Shown here in pieces: positions 1-8,028 of a DNA stretch of 38,056 nt. Under the pieces are notes generated by a model. The model had not been told where the DNA came from. It made no database searches and was given only the letters and a program-made list of their open reading frames with translations. The number at the start of each line of letters is the position of its first letter. Position 1 is the first letter of the stretch. The position numbers and the translations under genes were made by a program. The stretch covers positions 1 to 38,056 of the forward strand of contig CALJCO010000055.1 of assembly GCA_938023905.1 (NCBI GenBank), given 5' to 3'. This DNA comes from an uncultured Collinsella sp. Its GTDB lineage: Bacteria > Actinomycetota > Coriobacteriia > Coriobacteriales > Coriobacteriaceae.

Positions 1-735
1 GACAACACCTTTGCCACGCCTGTGCTGTGCCGTCCCATCGAGTGGGGCGCGGATATCGTGGTGCACTCCACCACGAAGTACATGGACGGCCATGCCATCC
101 AGGTGGGCGGCGTGATCGTGGATTCCGGCAATTTCAACTGGGAAAACGGAAAATTCGGCGAGCTGTGCACGCCGGACGAGAGCTATCACGGCGTGACCTA
201 TGCCGAGAAGTTCGGTCGCGAGGGTGCCTTCATTACCAAGGCAACCGCTCAGCTCATGCGCGACCTCGGCCCCATGCAGAACCCGCAGGCGGCCTTCTTC
301 CTGAACAGCTCGCTCGAGAGCCTGCATGTACGCATGCCGCGTCATTGTGAGAACGGCCTGGCCGTTGCCAAGTTCCTGCAGAGTCATCCCAAGGTGCGCT
401 TTGTGAGCTATCCGGGCCTGGAGGGCGATAAGTACTATGACCTGGCTCAGAAGTACATGCCCAACGGTACCTGCGGCGTCGTGAGCTTTGGCTTTAACGG
501 TGGTCGCGCGGCGGCCGAGACCTTTATGAAGAGCCTTAAGCTCGCCCAGATCGCCACGCATGTGGCAGACGCCCGCACCTGCTGCCTGCATCCCGCTAAC
601 GCCACGCATCGCCAAATGAACGATGAGGAGCTCATCGCCTGCGGCATCTCCGCCGACATGGTGCGCCTGTCGTGCGGCCTCGAGGACACGGCCGACCTGA
701 TTGCCGACCTTGAGCAGGCGCTCGAGCAGTGCTAG
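1..735 (+). CDS. metY: O-acetylhomoserine sulfhydrylase (MetY-type), 3' part
   Basis: This is the last 244 residues of a PLP-dependent Cys/Met-metabolism enzyme; the 5' end lies outside the window and the reading frame is open from base 1. The family makes homocysteine from O-acetylhomoserine and sulfide in the cytoplasm. The Schiff-base lysine is visible as K26 of the fragment in HSTTKYMDGH, preceded by the DNTFATP stretch typical of the fold. Later blocks such as the region around THVADART and the C-terminal VRLSCGLED are standard for the MetY/MetB/MetC superfamily. The insertion after the lysine (FNWENGKF) and the long C-terminal half favour O-acetylhomoserine sulfhydrylase over cystathionine gamma-synthase. 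Two hairpins follow the stop (752-782 and 805-850), the second with a T run. Family assignment is firm; the exact substrate is inferred. Confidence 0.9.
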   Translation, partial: DNTFATPVLCRPIEWGADIVVHSTTKYMDGHAIQVGGVIVDSGNFNWENGKFGELCTPDESYHGVTYAEKFGREGAFITKATAQLMRDLGPMQNPQAAFFLNSSLESLHVRMPRHCENGLAVAKFLQSHPKVRFVSYPGLEGDKYYDLAQKYMPNGTCGVVSFGFNGGRAAAETFMKSLKLAQIATHVADARTCCLHPANATHRQMNDEELIACGISADMVRLSCGLEDTADLIADLEQALEQC

Positions 736-804
736 GCTAGCGTTCGCACAAGTCGCCGATGCTGGCAGAAAGCTTCGGCGACCTTTAGTTCCGATTCCGT
801 AGGC

Positions 805-850
805 GGGACCCCAATCGCGACTGTTCGCAGGCGATTGGGGCCCCGTTTTT
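805..850 (+). terminator. Rho-independent terminator after metY
   Basis: A 14-bp stem with one mismatch (GGGACCCCAATCGC paired with GCGATTGGGGCCCC, loop 819-830) is followed by GTTTTTG. A second inverted repeat, GTCGCCGA/TCGGCGAC at 752-759/775-782, lies just upstream without a T run. The stem ends only about 25 bases before the MFS start codon, so it could also act as an attenuator for that gene. Confidence 0.75.
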
Positions 851-876
851 GCGTTGCACCACTCGAAAGGATGGAT

Positions 877-2148
877 ATGGAGAAAACTGCAGAGCAGCTG
901 CGCCGCGAGCACATTGCCCTTGAGGGCGACACCCATGGCAAGAACAAGTGGGCGATTCTGTTTACCGTGCTCATCATGACGTTTATGGTGTGTCTGGATT
1001 CGACCGTCGTGACCGTGGCGCTGCCCGTGATACAAAAGGAGCTGGGTGTGGGCCTCGATCGCATTCAGCTGGTAAGCTCGGTGTATCTGCTTGCGACATG
1101 CGTGGCTATGCTGCCGTTTGGCCGCTTGGGCGACGTGCGCGGCAAGGTGGGCGTATTCCAGCTGGGCGTAATCGTTTTTACGGCCGGCTCGCTGCTTTGC
1201 GGCCTTTCGAGTTCGCTCGAAGTTCTTATTCTGGCACGCATTGTGCAGGGCGTCGGCTGCGCGGCGGCCATGGCTAACAACATGGGTATCATCACCGAGT
1301 CGTTTCCGGCGCGCGAGCGCGGTCGTGCCATGGGTATTCTCGCGACCTTCGTGGCCCTCGGCATGATGTGTGGCCCCGTGCTGGGCGGCATGCTGGTGGC
1401 AAGCTTTCCCTGGGAGAGCATCTTCCTCATCAACCTGCCCATTGGCGTCATCTCGTTTATCGTGGGGCTCTATACGCTGCCGCATGTTAAGCCGGAGGCT
1501 GGCGAGCGCCCCATGTCCCTGATCGAGGCTGCTCGTCGCTGCTTTGCAAATTCGGCCTTCACCATCAACCTCGCCTGCATGCTCATCGTGTTCGTTGGTA
1601 TTGGCGCATCCGAGTTTATCCTGCCGTTCTATTTTCAGGACGCCCACGGCTTTGGTTCCGACATCTCTGGACTACTCTTTTTGGCGTTGCCGATGGTGAA
1701 TGCCTTTATCGGCCCGCTTTCGGGTACGGTTTCGGACCGTGTTGGCTGCGAGGGCCCCACGGCGGTCGGCCTGGGTGTGTACGTGTGCGGTCTCTTTGCG
1801 GTGAGCACGCTCAACGAGCATTCCTCCATCCTTGTGATCGTGTGCTGCGTCGCATTTATGTCGCTCGGTACGTCGATTTTCCAAAGCCCTAACAACTCCC
1901 TGTATATGGGTTCGGCCCCGCGCGAGGCGCTCGGTTTTGCGGGCAGCTTGGGCAGTTTGGCGCGCTACGCTGGCATGGCATTCGGCATTACGGTGGCGTC
2001 GCATATCCTGTATGGGCAGATGAGCGTGGCGATGGGCGAGGCCGTAACCAGTTTCGTTGCAGGCCGTCCGGATGTTTTCGCTCGGTGTTCTACGTGCTTA
2101 TGGCTGTGGCCGCTGTGGGTTTTGCGCTCGCCATGGTGCGTTTGGTGA
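877..2148 (+). CDS. DHA2-type MFS transporter with frameshifted C-terminus
   Basis: This is a polytopic inner-membrane drug/proton antiporter of the EmrB/QacA (DHA2) type. The N-terminal LDSTVVTVALPVIQ is the family's TM1 signature, followed by the GRLGD loop and the antiporter motif region GMMCGPVLGG. I chose ATG 877 because GAAAGG (865-870) sits six bases upstream; ATG 871 would touch it. The last 22 residues (from ARCSTC) are not membrane-protein-like. From 2085 the +2-shifted frame reads VFYVLMAVAAVGFALAM, a good final transmembrane helix, then a basic tail ending at TAG 2166-2168. Adding one T to the TTTT run at 2074-2077 joins the two frames. The gene is therefore frameshifted in the sequence as given, by real mutation, slippage variation or sequencing error. 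Substrate cannot be told. Confidence 0.85.
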   Translation: MEKTAEQLRREHIALEGDTHGKNKWAILFTVLIMTFMVCLDSTVVTVALPVIQKELGVGLDRIQLVSSVYLLATCVAMLPFGRLGDVRGKVGVFQLGVIVFTAGSLLCGLSSSLEVLILARIVQGVGCAAAMANNMGIITESFPARERGRAMGILATFVALGMMCGPVLGGMLVASFPWESIFLINLPIGVISFIVGLYTLPHVKPEAGERPMSLIEAARRCFANSAFTINLACMLIVFVGIGASEFILPFYFQDAHGFGSDISGLLFLALPMVNAFIGPLSGTVSDRVGCEGPTAVGLGVYVCGLFAVSTLNEHSSILVIVCCVAFMSLGTSIFQSPNNSLYMGSAPREALGFAGSLGSLARYAGMAFGITVASHILYGQMSVAMGEAVTSFVAGRPDVFARCSTCLWLWPLWVLRSPWCVW

Positions 2149-2326
2149 GGATGCGCGCCCGCCATTAGCGTGTTGGGAGGCTGCCTGCCACGTATTCGCG
2201 CCGTCCCAAAAAGACTGGTTTGTGGTGCGATGCGGCTTGTGTGACAGGCGGGGGTCGGTCCGTGGTAGACTATCGAACAACGTTTATTAATCGCGCGGTA
2301 TCGTTGCCGCGAGAAGGGGTTGCGCC

Positions 2327-2905
2327 ATGCAGGAGCTTGAGGATCGTATTCGCCATGACGGCATCGTAAAGGCCGGTAACGTCCTTAAGGTTGATGCCTT
2401 CCTCAACCACCAGTGCGACGTTGAGCTGTTCGACCACATGGGCGCCGAGTGGGCCCGTCTGTTCAAGAATGTTGAGATCAACAAGATCCTGACGATTGAG
2501 GCTTCGGGCATTGGTATGGCTTGCATTGCAGCCCAGCACTTTGGCGGCGTGCCGGTGGTCTTTGCCAAGAAGGCCCAGTCCATTAACCTCGACGGCGAGC
2601 AGTATGCCACGACCATCTACTCCTTTACCAAGCAGAAGGAGTACCCGGTCATCGTTGGCAAGCGTTTCTTGTCCGAGGGCGACAAGGTCCTGATCATCGA
2701 CGACTTCTTGGCCAACGGCTGCGCGCTCGAGGGTCTTATCAAGATCTGCGAGGCTGCGGGTGCCGAGGTGTCCGGTATTGGCATTGCGGTGGAGAAGGGC
2801 TTCCAGGGCGGTGGCGATAAGCTCCGCGAGCGCGGCTTCCGCGTTGAAAGCCTAGCCCGTATCGCCGATATGGACTGCGATACCGGCGAGATCACCTTCG
2901 CCTAA
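2327..2905 (+). CDS. xpt: Xanthine phosphoribosyltransferase
   Basis: This is a cytoplasmic purine-salvage enzyme converting xanthine plus PRPP to XMP. The 192-residue length matches the family. The opening MQELEDRIRHDGIVKAGNVL and the PRPP-binding loop VLIIDDFLANGCAL (residues 121-134) are characteristic of Xpt rather than adenine or hypoxanthine phosphoribosyltransferases. A GAAGGGG ribosome-binding site lies upstream of ATG 2327. In Firmicutes xpt is commonly controlled by a purine riboswitch, but the 178 bases upstream here lack the recognisable conserved loop sequences. A strong terminator at 2933-2968 closes the unit, so it is probably monocistronic. Confidence 0.93.
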   Translation: MQELEDRIRHDGIVKAGNVLKVDAFLNHQCDVELFDHMGAEWARLFKNVEINKILTIEASGIGMACIAAQHFGGVPVVFAKKAQSINLDGEQYATTIYSFTKQKEYPVIVGKRFLSEGDKVLIIDDFLANGCALEGLIKICEAAGAEVSGIGIAVEKGFQGGGDKLRERGFRVESLARIADMDCDTGEITFA

Positions 2906-2932
2906 GCGCGCAACACAAGCGATTGGTATGCG

Positions 2933-2968
2933 ATGTGACAAAGGGACTTTCCCTTTGTCACATTTTTT
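2933..2968 (+). terminator. Strong intrinsic terminator after xpt
   Basis: A perfect 14-bp stem (ATGTGACAAAGGGA / TCCCTTTGTCACAT) with a 3-base loop CTT is followed by a run of six T (2963-2968). The stem-loop at 14527-14557 has a related sequence (ATGCGGCAAAG), suggesting a recurring intergenic palindrome family in this genome. Confidence 0.9.
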
Positions 2969-2986
2969 ATGAGGGGAGGTGTTGAT

Positions 2987-3367
2987 ATGGATGAGAACAA
3001 GATGGGATGGCGTGAGTATGCGCGCTATGCCGCGATGGCGGCCGAAGAGTTGGCGCGCGATTGCGAGGTGCAGGTGTTTCGCGCGACGGGTCCGGGCGGA
3101 CAAGGCGTGAACACGACGGACTCGGCGGTGCGCATGAAGCACGTGCCCACAGGGATTACCGTGACGGCGCGCGAGAGCCGCAGCCAGTTCCAAAATCGCG
3201 CGAGCTGCCTGCGCAAGCTGCGCGCCGAGCTCGAGCGTCGCGGGCGTCCACCGCGCCGACGCGTAAAGACCAAGGTGCCCCAGCGCTCTCGCCAGCGCAG
3301 GCTCAATGACAAGCACTTCAACGCCATTAAAAAGGCCAACCGTCGCAAGCCGGGCAGCGACGAGTAG
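2987..3367 (+). CDS. Small GGQ release-factor-like peptidyl-tRNA hydrolase
   Basis: A 126-residue protein with the class-I release-factor catalytic core: GPGGQGVNTTDSAVRM with GGQ at residues 37-39. A strongly basic C-terminal tail follows (RRRVKTKVPQRSRQRRL to KKANRRKP). It lacks the codon-recognition domain of RF1/RF2. The family (ArfB/YaeJ, ICT1-like) hydrolyses peptidyl-tRNA on stalled ribosomes, using the basic tail to sense an empty mRNA channel; whether this divergent member does the same is inferred. I chose ATG 2987 because GGGGAGGTG lies just upstream; an earlier in-frame start at 2969 would sit before that site. It ends only 21 bases before the convergent lipid-kinase gene. Confidence 0.8.
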   Translation: MDENKMGWREYARYAAMAAEELARDCEVQVFRATGPGGQGVNTTDSAVRMKHVPTGITVTARESRSQFQNRASCLRKLRAELERRGRPPRRRVKTKVPQRSRQRRLNDKHFNAIKKANRRKPGSDE

Positions 3368-3388
3368 TCGTTTGTTCCACTGGCCTTG

Positions 3389-4351
3389 CTAGCGGGTAGG
3401 GTGCCAAACTTGGAGAGCGCTGCCGAGGACGTCGACCTCGATGCGCGAGGCGACAACGGGCTCGCCGTCGGCCTGGATGGGGTAGTCGGGCCCCTCAAAG
3501 GTGAGCTCGGCATGGCGGCAGCGGCGCATGCGTACCGGCGGAAGCTTGGTGTGGTGGCCGTCTTTGGCCGAAAGGAACATAGGCAGGGCAACCGCGCGAG
3601 GGACGGGGCCACAGGCGTAGCAGACGTCGAGTATGCCATCGCAGGGATCGGCATCGGGGCAGATGCGATAGCCCGAGCCATAGGTGGGGCCCAGCTGAAT
3701 TGCCATGATGATCGCCCTCACGCGCTCGGCGGGCGCGCCGTCAAAGCTGACCGTCATGGGGTAGTTGCGATAGCGCAGGCCAAACTGCTCAAGTCCCGAG
3801 AGGGTGTAGAGCGGAGCGCCCGTCAGGCCGGTCTTTTTGCGCAACTCGGTGGTGCCCAGGCCGATGGCGGCATCGATGCCGACCGAAAGCGTCTGGTCGT
3901 AGTACTCAACGGTAGCCTCGCCGCTGCCGCTCGCAGGGCTCCACGAGCGAATGCGCCCGATGTCCTGACGCTGCAGCTCGCAGGTGAGCAGCGCGCCATA
4001 ATCCTTGCCGGAGAAATCGTCGATGCCGAGCGTCTGGGCAAAATCGTTGCCGGAGCCCACGGGCAGGACGGCAAGAGCGGGGCGGGCGTCCTCCTTTTGC
4101 GTCATAAGCCCGTTGACGACCTCGTGAATCACGCCGTCGCCGCCGAGTGCGATAACGGTGCGATAGCCCTGAGCCTGTGCGGCCAGCTCCTTGGCGTGTC
4201 CCATACGCTCGGTCAACACCAGGTCAAACTGGGATGCGCGTGCAGTCATGTCCAAAAAGCGTTGCAGGCGCTCGGCAACTTCGCGTGCCGCACCCGACTG
4301 GGCGGCTGGGTTGGCGATGATGAGCGTGCGACCAAAATCAGTTGCGTGCAT
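3389..4351 (-). CDS. Diacylglycerol kinase / lipid kinase family protein
   Basis: A soluble DgkB/YegS-type lipid kinase of 320 residues. Visible motifs are the phosphate-binding IIANPAAQSG (11-20), the catalytic-domain nucleotide loop ALGGDGVIHEVVNGL (68-82) and PVGSGNDFAQTLGI (97-110), all diagnostic of the DAGK catalytic fold. Members phosphorylate diacylglycerol or related lipids to recycle phospholipid head-group by-products; the substrate here is not evident. The frame is open to 4423, but ATG 4351 is preferred: a GGGAG site lies about seven bases upstream and homologous sequence begins there. It follows the CLC gene on the same strand after an 87-base gap, with a possible TTATAC -10 box (minus strand, near 4368-4373), so it may have its own promoter. 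Confidence 0.88.
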   Translation of the reverse strand: MHATDFGRTLIIANPAAQSGAAREVAERLQRFLDMTARASQFDLVLTERMGHAKELAAQAQGYRTVIALGGDGVIHEVVNGLMTQKEDARPALAVLPVGSGNDFAQTLGIDDFSGKDYGALLTCELQRQDIGRIRSWSPASGSGEATVEYYDQTLSVGIDAAIGLGTTELRKKTGLTGAPLYTLSGLEQFGLRYRNYPMTVSFDGAPAERVRAIIMAIQLGPTYGSGYRICPDADPCDGILDVCYACGPVPRAVALPMFLSAKDGHHTKLPPVRMRRCRHAELTFEGPDYPIQADGEPVVASRIEVDVLGSALQVWHPTR

Positions 4352-4438
4352 GGGGCGACTCCCGGCGTATAACGTGACGGTGCGGTCGCGCTCGGGTCGA
4401 ATTGCCCCCGATTGTGGCTGCACGGCGAATACTAACGT

Positions 4439-5860
4439 CTACTCTATCAGGTCGTTGTGGCGCTCGATAGCCTCTGCCACCGTGCCGCCCTCGTCCACGA
4501 TAAGCGAGCGTCGCTTAGGGGACACAATACGCTGTGCGGGATACACGCCACGGTGGCCGCCGGCAAGGTAGCTAATAAACGAAACGATGACAAAGAACCC
4601 GGCGGCCGTGCCGTGGAACAGGTCGATGGCCATCATGCAGGTGGTGATGGGCACGTTGAGGCCGGCGCAGAACACGCCGAGCATGCCGAGAGCCGCCAGA
4701 AAACTGGGGTCAAGCCCGGTAAGGTAACCGATCCAGCCACCGAGTGCCGCACCGATGCCAAACAGGGGCGTGACCTCGCCGCCTTGGAAGCCCGCGCCCA
4801 GGGTAAGCGCTGTGACGACCAACTTGATGGCTGCGTCCGCCAGGGTGGTGTTGCCTGCAAATCCGGCGCCGGAAAGCCACGTGGAAAGGCCGGCGTAGTC
4901 CCAGGCGTCGAGGAGGGCATAGGCGGCCAAAACCACGAGTGCGCCTATGAGTGCGCGGACGAGGTAATTGGTGATAAAGCGACCGTACAGGCTTTTGACG
5001 GTTCGAACCGACCAGGCAAAGAGGCGTGCCGTCAGGCCGAAGATAATTGCGCTGATAACAACGATGACAACCGTCCGTGGTGTCATGTTGGGAACGCTGG
5101 CGATGACATTCGCCTCGTACTCGGTTCCCAAGGCAAGCGACGTAAAGTAGCCGGTAAACGAGGCGACCAGGCAGTAGATGCCCGCGGTGTAGTCGATCTT
5201 TCCGATAAAGCACATCTCCATGCCAAAGAAAGCTCCGGCAAGGGGCGAACCGAATACGGCGCCAAAGGCCGACGAGATGCCGGCGAGCATGAGGTCGTGG
5301 TGGTCATGCTTTTTGAGGTGGGCGAGGCTCGAGATGTTGCTGGCGATGGTGCCGCCAATCTGCACCGCGGCTCCCTCGCGACCGGCCGATCCGCCCGTTA
5401 GGTGCGTGAGCGTAGAGTAGACGAAGGTGAGGACGGCCATGCGCATATGGATGAGGCGTGTGCCCAGAGCGGAGTCGATGACCAGGTTGTTGCCTCGTTT
5501 GGCAGCAAGGCCGTGGTTTTTGTAGACCCACGCGGTGGCAATGCCCACAACGGGAAGCAATGCGTAGACCCACGCGTGGTGCTCGCGATAGTCGGTCGCG
5601 ATATTCAGCGAGGCCAAAAACGCCCAAGCGGCAACGCCCATGGCGAGCGAGACGATGACGACGAGCACGAGCAACTTGGCGCTCGCGAGTAGGTTGCGGG
5701 CGTTGCGGCGCGTGTCGGCAGCCAAGAGATGCTCGGAGCGGGTGAGCTGTTGCCTGCCTGCCATGATGACGTCGTTAAGGGAGAAAAGGCCGCCGTCGTC
5801 GAGCGGCTGGGAATGATCCTGCGCCTCGTTTGCGCTTTCGGGTTTGTCGGTAAAAGTCAT
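4439..5860 (-). CDS. CLC-family ion transporter, fluoride/proton-antiporter-like
   Basis: A 473-residue CLC membrane protein with a polar N-terminal extension of about 60 residues. The three anion-pathway motifs are divergent from classical chloride CLCs. GSGIP is replaced by GNNLV (123-127). The gating-glutamate motif is GGSAGREGAAVQIGG (156-170). The third is GGEVTPLFGIGAALG (360-374) rather than GxFxP. From memory, GNNL, GREGT/AxQ and GGEVTP mark the CLC-F/EriC-F branch that exports fluoride in exchange for protons; classical chloride transport is the alternative. No fluoride-riboswitch-like sequence is visible in the 210 bases upstream. AGAGGA lies four bases before ATG 5860. It is read toward the lipid-kinase gene and diverges from moeA. 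Confidence 0.88.
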   Translation of the reverse strand: MTFTDKPESANEAQDHSQPLDDGGLFSLNDVIMAGRQQLTRSEHLLAADTRRNARNLLASAKLLVLVVIVSLAMGVAAWAFLASLNIATDYREHHAWVYALLPVVGIATAWVYKNHGLAAKRGNNLVIDSALGTRLIHMRMAVLTFVYSTLTHLTGGSAGREGAAVQIGGTIASNISSLAHLKKHDHHDLMLAGISSAFGAVFGSPLAGAFFGMEMCFIGKIDYTAGIYCLVASFTGYFTSLALGTEYEANVIASVPNMTPRTVVIVVISAIIFGLTARLFAWSVRTVKSLYGRFITNYLVRALIGALVVLAAYALLDAWDYAGLSTWLSGAGFAGNTTLADAAIKLVVTALTLGAGFQGGEVTPLFGIGAALGGWIGYLTGLDPSFLAALGMLGVFCAGLNVPITTCMMAIDLFHGTAAGFFVIVSFISYLAGGHRGVYPAQRIVSPKRRSLIVDEGGTVAEAIERHNDLIE

Positions 5861-6071
5861 ACGTTCCTCTTTTGGGTTGCAACACGAGCATTATAAAACG
5901 CGGTAAACGCGACGAGCCGGTGGGTTGGTTTTGGTTTTGTTTCGCGGCTTGCGGCCGACAGATGTATTCGCGGCCGCGGGCCAGGTCTTGAGCAGGCGGC
6001 GAGGGATTATACTGAGATAAACATAAAGAATCGGCGCTTTTGTTGCGCGCCGCAGCATGCTAGAGGTGCAT
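5861..6071. promoter_or_regulatory. Divergent intergenic region between CLC and moeA genes
   Basis: This 211-base gap must hold promoters for both genes. On the minus strand a TATAAT lies at about 5889-5894, some 30 bases before the CLC start. On the plus strand TATACT (6008-6013) and GATAAA follow one another before moeA; neither has a convincing -35 box at the right distance. A 7-bp inverted repeat GCGGCCG/CGGCCGC (5951-5957/5971-5977) lies centrally and could be an operator. No riboswitch was recognised. Confidence 0.35.
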
Positions 6072-7334
6072 ATGGCTGAGAAACTCATTCCGTTGGAGGA
6101 CGCACAGGCAATCGTTCTTTCGCGGGTGCACGGGACCGATGTCGTCGAGATCCCGGTATGGCAGGCGGCCGGTCTTCCCCTTGCCGAGGACGCCACGGCC
6201 GATATCGACATCTCGCCGTTTGCCAACAGCGCCATGGATGGATATGCCGTGCGTGCCGCCGACCTCGCCAAAGCGTCCACCGATGCGCCCGTGACGCTTT
6301 CCGTCGTGGGGCACGAGGCCGCAGGCCATGTGTTCGATGGCGTTATCGCCCCGGGCGAGACGGTCCGCATCATGACGGGCGCGCCGGTGCCCGAAGGAGC
6401 CGATGCCGTGGTGAAATATGAGATCGTCGAGGTACTCGACGGCGACGGCAACGAGGGCTCGCACGTTCGCTTCTCGGCGCCTGCCAAGGTAGGGGAGAAT
6501 GTTCGCTCTGCCGCCGAGGAGGCCCATGCCGGCGATGTTGTGATGCACGCCGGCGAGGTCGTGGCTCCGGCGGGCGCGGGTCTGCTGGCAAGCGCCGGAT
6601 ACGCGAGCGTGAAGGTGCACGCTGCCCCACGCGTGGGCATCATCTCGCTGGGGACGGAACTGGTCGCACCGAGGAACGTGCCGGCGCGCGGGCAGATTCG
6701 CGACTCCAATTCGTCGGCGTTGATGGCCGAAGCGCTCGATGCAGGAGCCGAGCCCGTGTTCTACGGCATTGCGCCCGATGATGAGCAGGCAATCGCCGAG
6801 CTCGTTCATCGCGCCGTGCAAGAGTGCGATTTTGTCATTACGAGCGGCGGTGCCTCTGCGGGCGACTACGACTATGTGACGGCGCTGGTCAAGCGCGAGG
6901 GCGAGGTGCTGTTCGATCGCATCTCGATGCGTCCGGGCAAGGCCATCACGTTTGGCTTGCTCGGGGGTAAGCCCTACCTGGGGCTTTCAGGCAATCCGGC
7001 CGCGGCGTATGTGGGCTTTGAGATGCTCGCCCGCCCGGCGATCCGTAAGATGCGCGGCTTTGCCGAGGGTGCGCGTCCCGTGCAGCAGGCGACGCTCACG
7101 CACGGTGTGAAAAAGCGCCAGGACCGACGCTTCTTCGATCGCGCCACGGTTTTGCGCGATCCCGAGACCGGTGAGCTGCTGGTGACCGAGGCCAAGACGC
7201 AGAATTCGGCGCTGCTCGGCACGATGCAGCGGGCCAACTGCCTGCTGCGTATTGACGAAGGACCGTGCGAGCTCAAGGCGGGAGATGTCGTAGACGTTGT
7301 TCGCGTCGATCTGCCCGAGGGCGCCGTGTTGTAG
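6072..7334 (+). CDS. moeA: Molybdopterin molybdenumtransferase MoeA
   Basis: A 420-residue MoeA that inserts molybdate (or tungstate) into adenylylated molybdopterin, the last step of Moco assembly. Motifs are in the expected order: PFANSAMDGYAVRAADL (49-65), the MoaB-like fold with SLGTELV, TSGGASAGDYDYV (from 257), RPGKAITFG, LSGNPAAAYVGFE, and the C-terminal barrel domain ending in a DVVRVD strand. ATG 6072 is chosen because GAGGTG lies just upstream; ATG 6057 would place that site inside the gene. It is followed after ten bases by mogA and then by the modABC block, giving one molybdenum region. Tungsten rather than molybdenum use cannot be excluded. Confidence 0.93.
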   Translation: MAEKLIPLEDAQAIVLSRVHGTDVVEIPVWQAAGLPLAEDATADIDISPFANSAMDGYAVRAADLAKASTDAPVTLSVVGHEAAGHVFDGVIAPGETVRIMTGAPVPEGADAVVKYEIVEVLDGDGNEGSHVRFSAPAKVGENVRSAAEEAHAGDVVMHAGEVVAPAGAGLLASAGYASVKVHAAPRVGIISLGTELVAPRNVPARGQIRDSNSSALMAEALDAGAEPVFYGIAPDDEQAIAELVHRAVQECDFVITSGGASAGDYDYVTALVKREGEVLFDRISMRPGKAITFGLLGGKPYLGLSGNPAAAYVGFEMLARPAIRKMRGFAEGARPVQQATLTHGVKKRQDRRFFDRATVLRDPETGELLVTEAKTQNSALLGTMQRANCLLRIDEGPCELKAGDVVDVVRVDLPEGAVL

Positions 7335-7344
7335 GAGGAATGCT

Positions 7345-7824
7345 GTGGAGTTGAAGATATCGATCGTGACGTGTTCGGACACGCGCGATCTTGCCCAGGA
7401 CGAGGCTGGAGCCGCACTCGAGGAACTCATCGTGGCGCAGGGCTGGACGGTCGCCTCGCATGTGGTCGTGCGCGATGACGTCAGCGAGATCGGTGATGCC
7501 ATTGTGGAAGCCGCCGATGAGTGCCACGCCAATGTCGTGCTCACCTGCGGCGGTACGGGGCTTTCGATGCGCGACGTGACGCCCGAGGCCACGCGCGCCG
7601 TCTGCGATCGCGACGTGCCGGGCATTGCCGAGGCGATCCGTGCGTACTCGATGACCAAGACGCGCCGCGCCATGCTCTCGCGCGCTATTTGCATGCAACG
7701 AGGTCATACACTTGTCGTAAACTTTCCCGGTTCTACGAAGGCCGCCCGCGAAAGCTGGGAGGCCATAGCGGACCAGCTGGAGCATGCGGCTCAGATGACA
7801 GCGGGCGGCGGACATACCAACTAA
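7345..7824 (+). CDS. mogA: Molybdopterin adenylyltransferase (MogA/MoaB family)
   Basis: A 159-residue MogA/MoaB-fold enzyme that adenylylates molybdopterin to prepare it for metal insertion by MoeA. The family signature TCGGTGLSMRDVTPEAT starts at residue 68, with the substrate-binding DVTPEAT intact, and the N-terminus opens with the KISIVTCSDTRD strand. The start is GTG 7345, six bases after AGGAGGA; upstream in-frame triplets would run into moeA. The ten-base spacing from moeA suggests cotranscription and coupled function. A terminator follows at 7838-7872. Confidence 0.92.
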   Translation: MELKISIVTCSDTRDLAQDEAGAALEELIVAQGWTVASHVVVRDDVSEIGDAIVEAADECHANVVLTCGGTGLSMRDVTPEATRAVCDRDVPGIAEAIRAYSMTKTRRAMLSRAICMQRGHTLVVNFPGSTKAARESWEAIADQLEHAAQMTAGGGHTN

Positions 7825-7837
7825 GCGATTTACCTGC

Positions 7838-7872
7838 GGCGGAGCGACCTGAACGGCTGCTCCGCCTTTTAT
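7838..7872 (+). terminator. Intrinsic terminator after moeA-mogA
   Basis: An 8-bp GC-rich stem GGCGGAGC/GCTCCGCC (7838-7845/7859-7866) is followed at once by TTTTATTT. It separates the cofactor genes from the molybdate-uptake genes. Confidence 0.85.
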
Positions 7873-7915
7873 TTGCGCCCAAGGGGACGGCATTCTGTAG
7901 GCATGTCTGAAACTA

Positions 7916-7968
7916 TATTCTCAGAAGAGAATAATTTCTCATAAACATTATTCGCACCGAAGTATAAT
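7916..7968 (+). promoter_or_regulatory. modA promoter region with overlapping palindromes
   Basis: The stretch is AT-rich in a GC-rich genome. It holds a perfect 7-bp inverted repeat TATTCTC-AGAA-GAGAATA (7916-7933), an overlapping second one GAATAAT-N11-ATTATTC (7929-7953) and a consensus TATAAT at 7963-7968. No good -35 hexamer is spaced for that -10 box, so either an activator is needed or the palindromes cover it. A molybdate- or tungstate-responsive regulator is the natural guess from context, but the repeats do not match the E. coli ModE box as I know it. Confidence 0.5.
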
Positions 7969-8028
7969 CTAATTACAGAATAAAGCCCGCGGTGGGGTAC
8001 CCGGGCACAAGGTACGAAAGGGTTGAAC

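Noticed and set aside
2149..2326. Purine riboswitch upstream of xpt
   Set aside because: The conserved purine-aptamer loop sequences are not visible; only a weak GTGACA...TAGACT promoter-like pair with a 19-base spacer is seen.
3386..4372. 328-residue plus-strand frame over the lipid kinase
   Set aside because: The minus strand encodes clear DAGK motifs; the plus frame has none and is a GC-rich shadow.
4457..5401. 314-residue plus-strand frame over the CLC gene
   Set aside because: It has charged low-complexity sequence without motifs, while the opposite strand carries a full CLC transporter.
5861..6071. Fluoride riboswitch or Moco riboswitch in the divergent gap
   Set aside because: I looked for the conserved fluoride-aptamer segments on the minus strand and a large Moco-type fold on the plus strand and recognised neither; a covariance search could overturn this.
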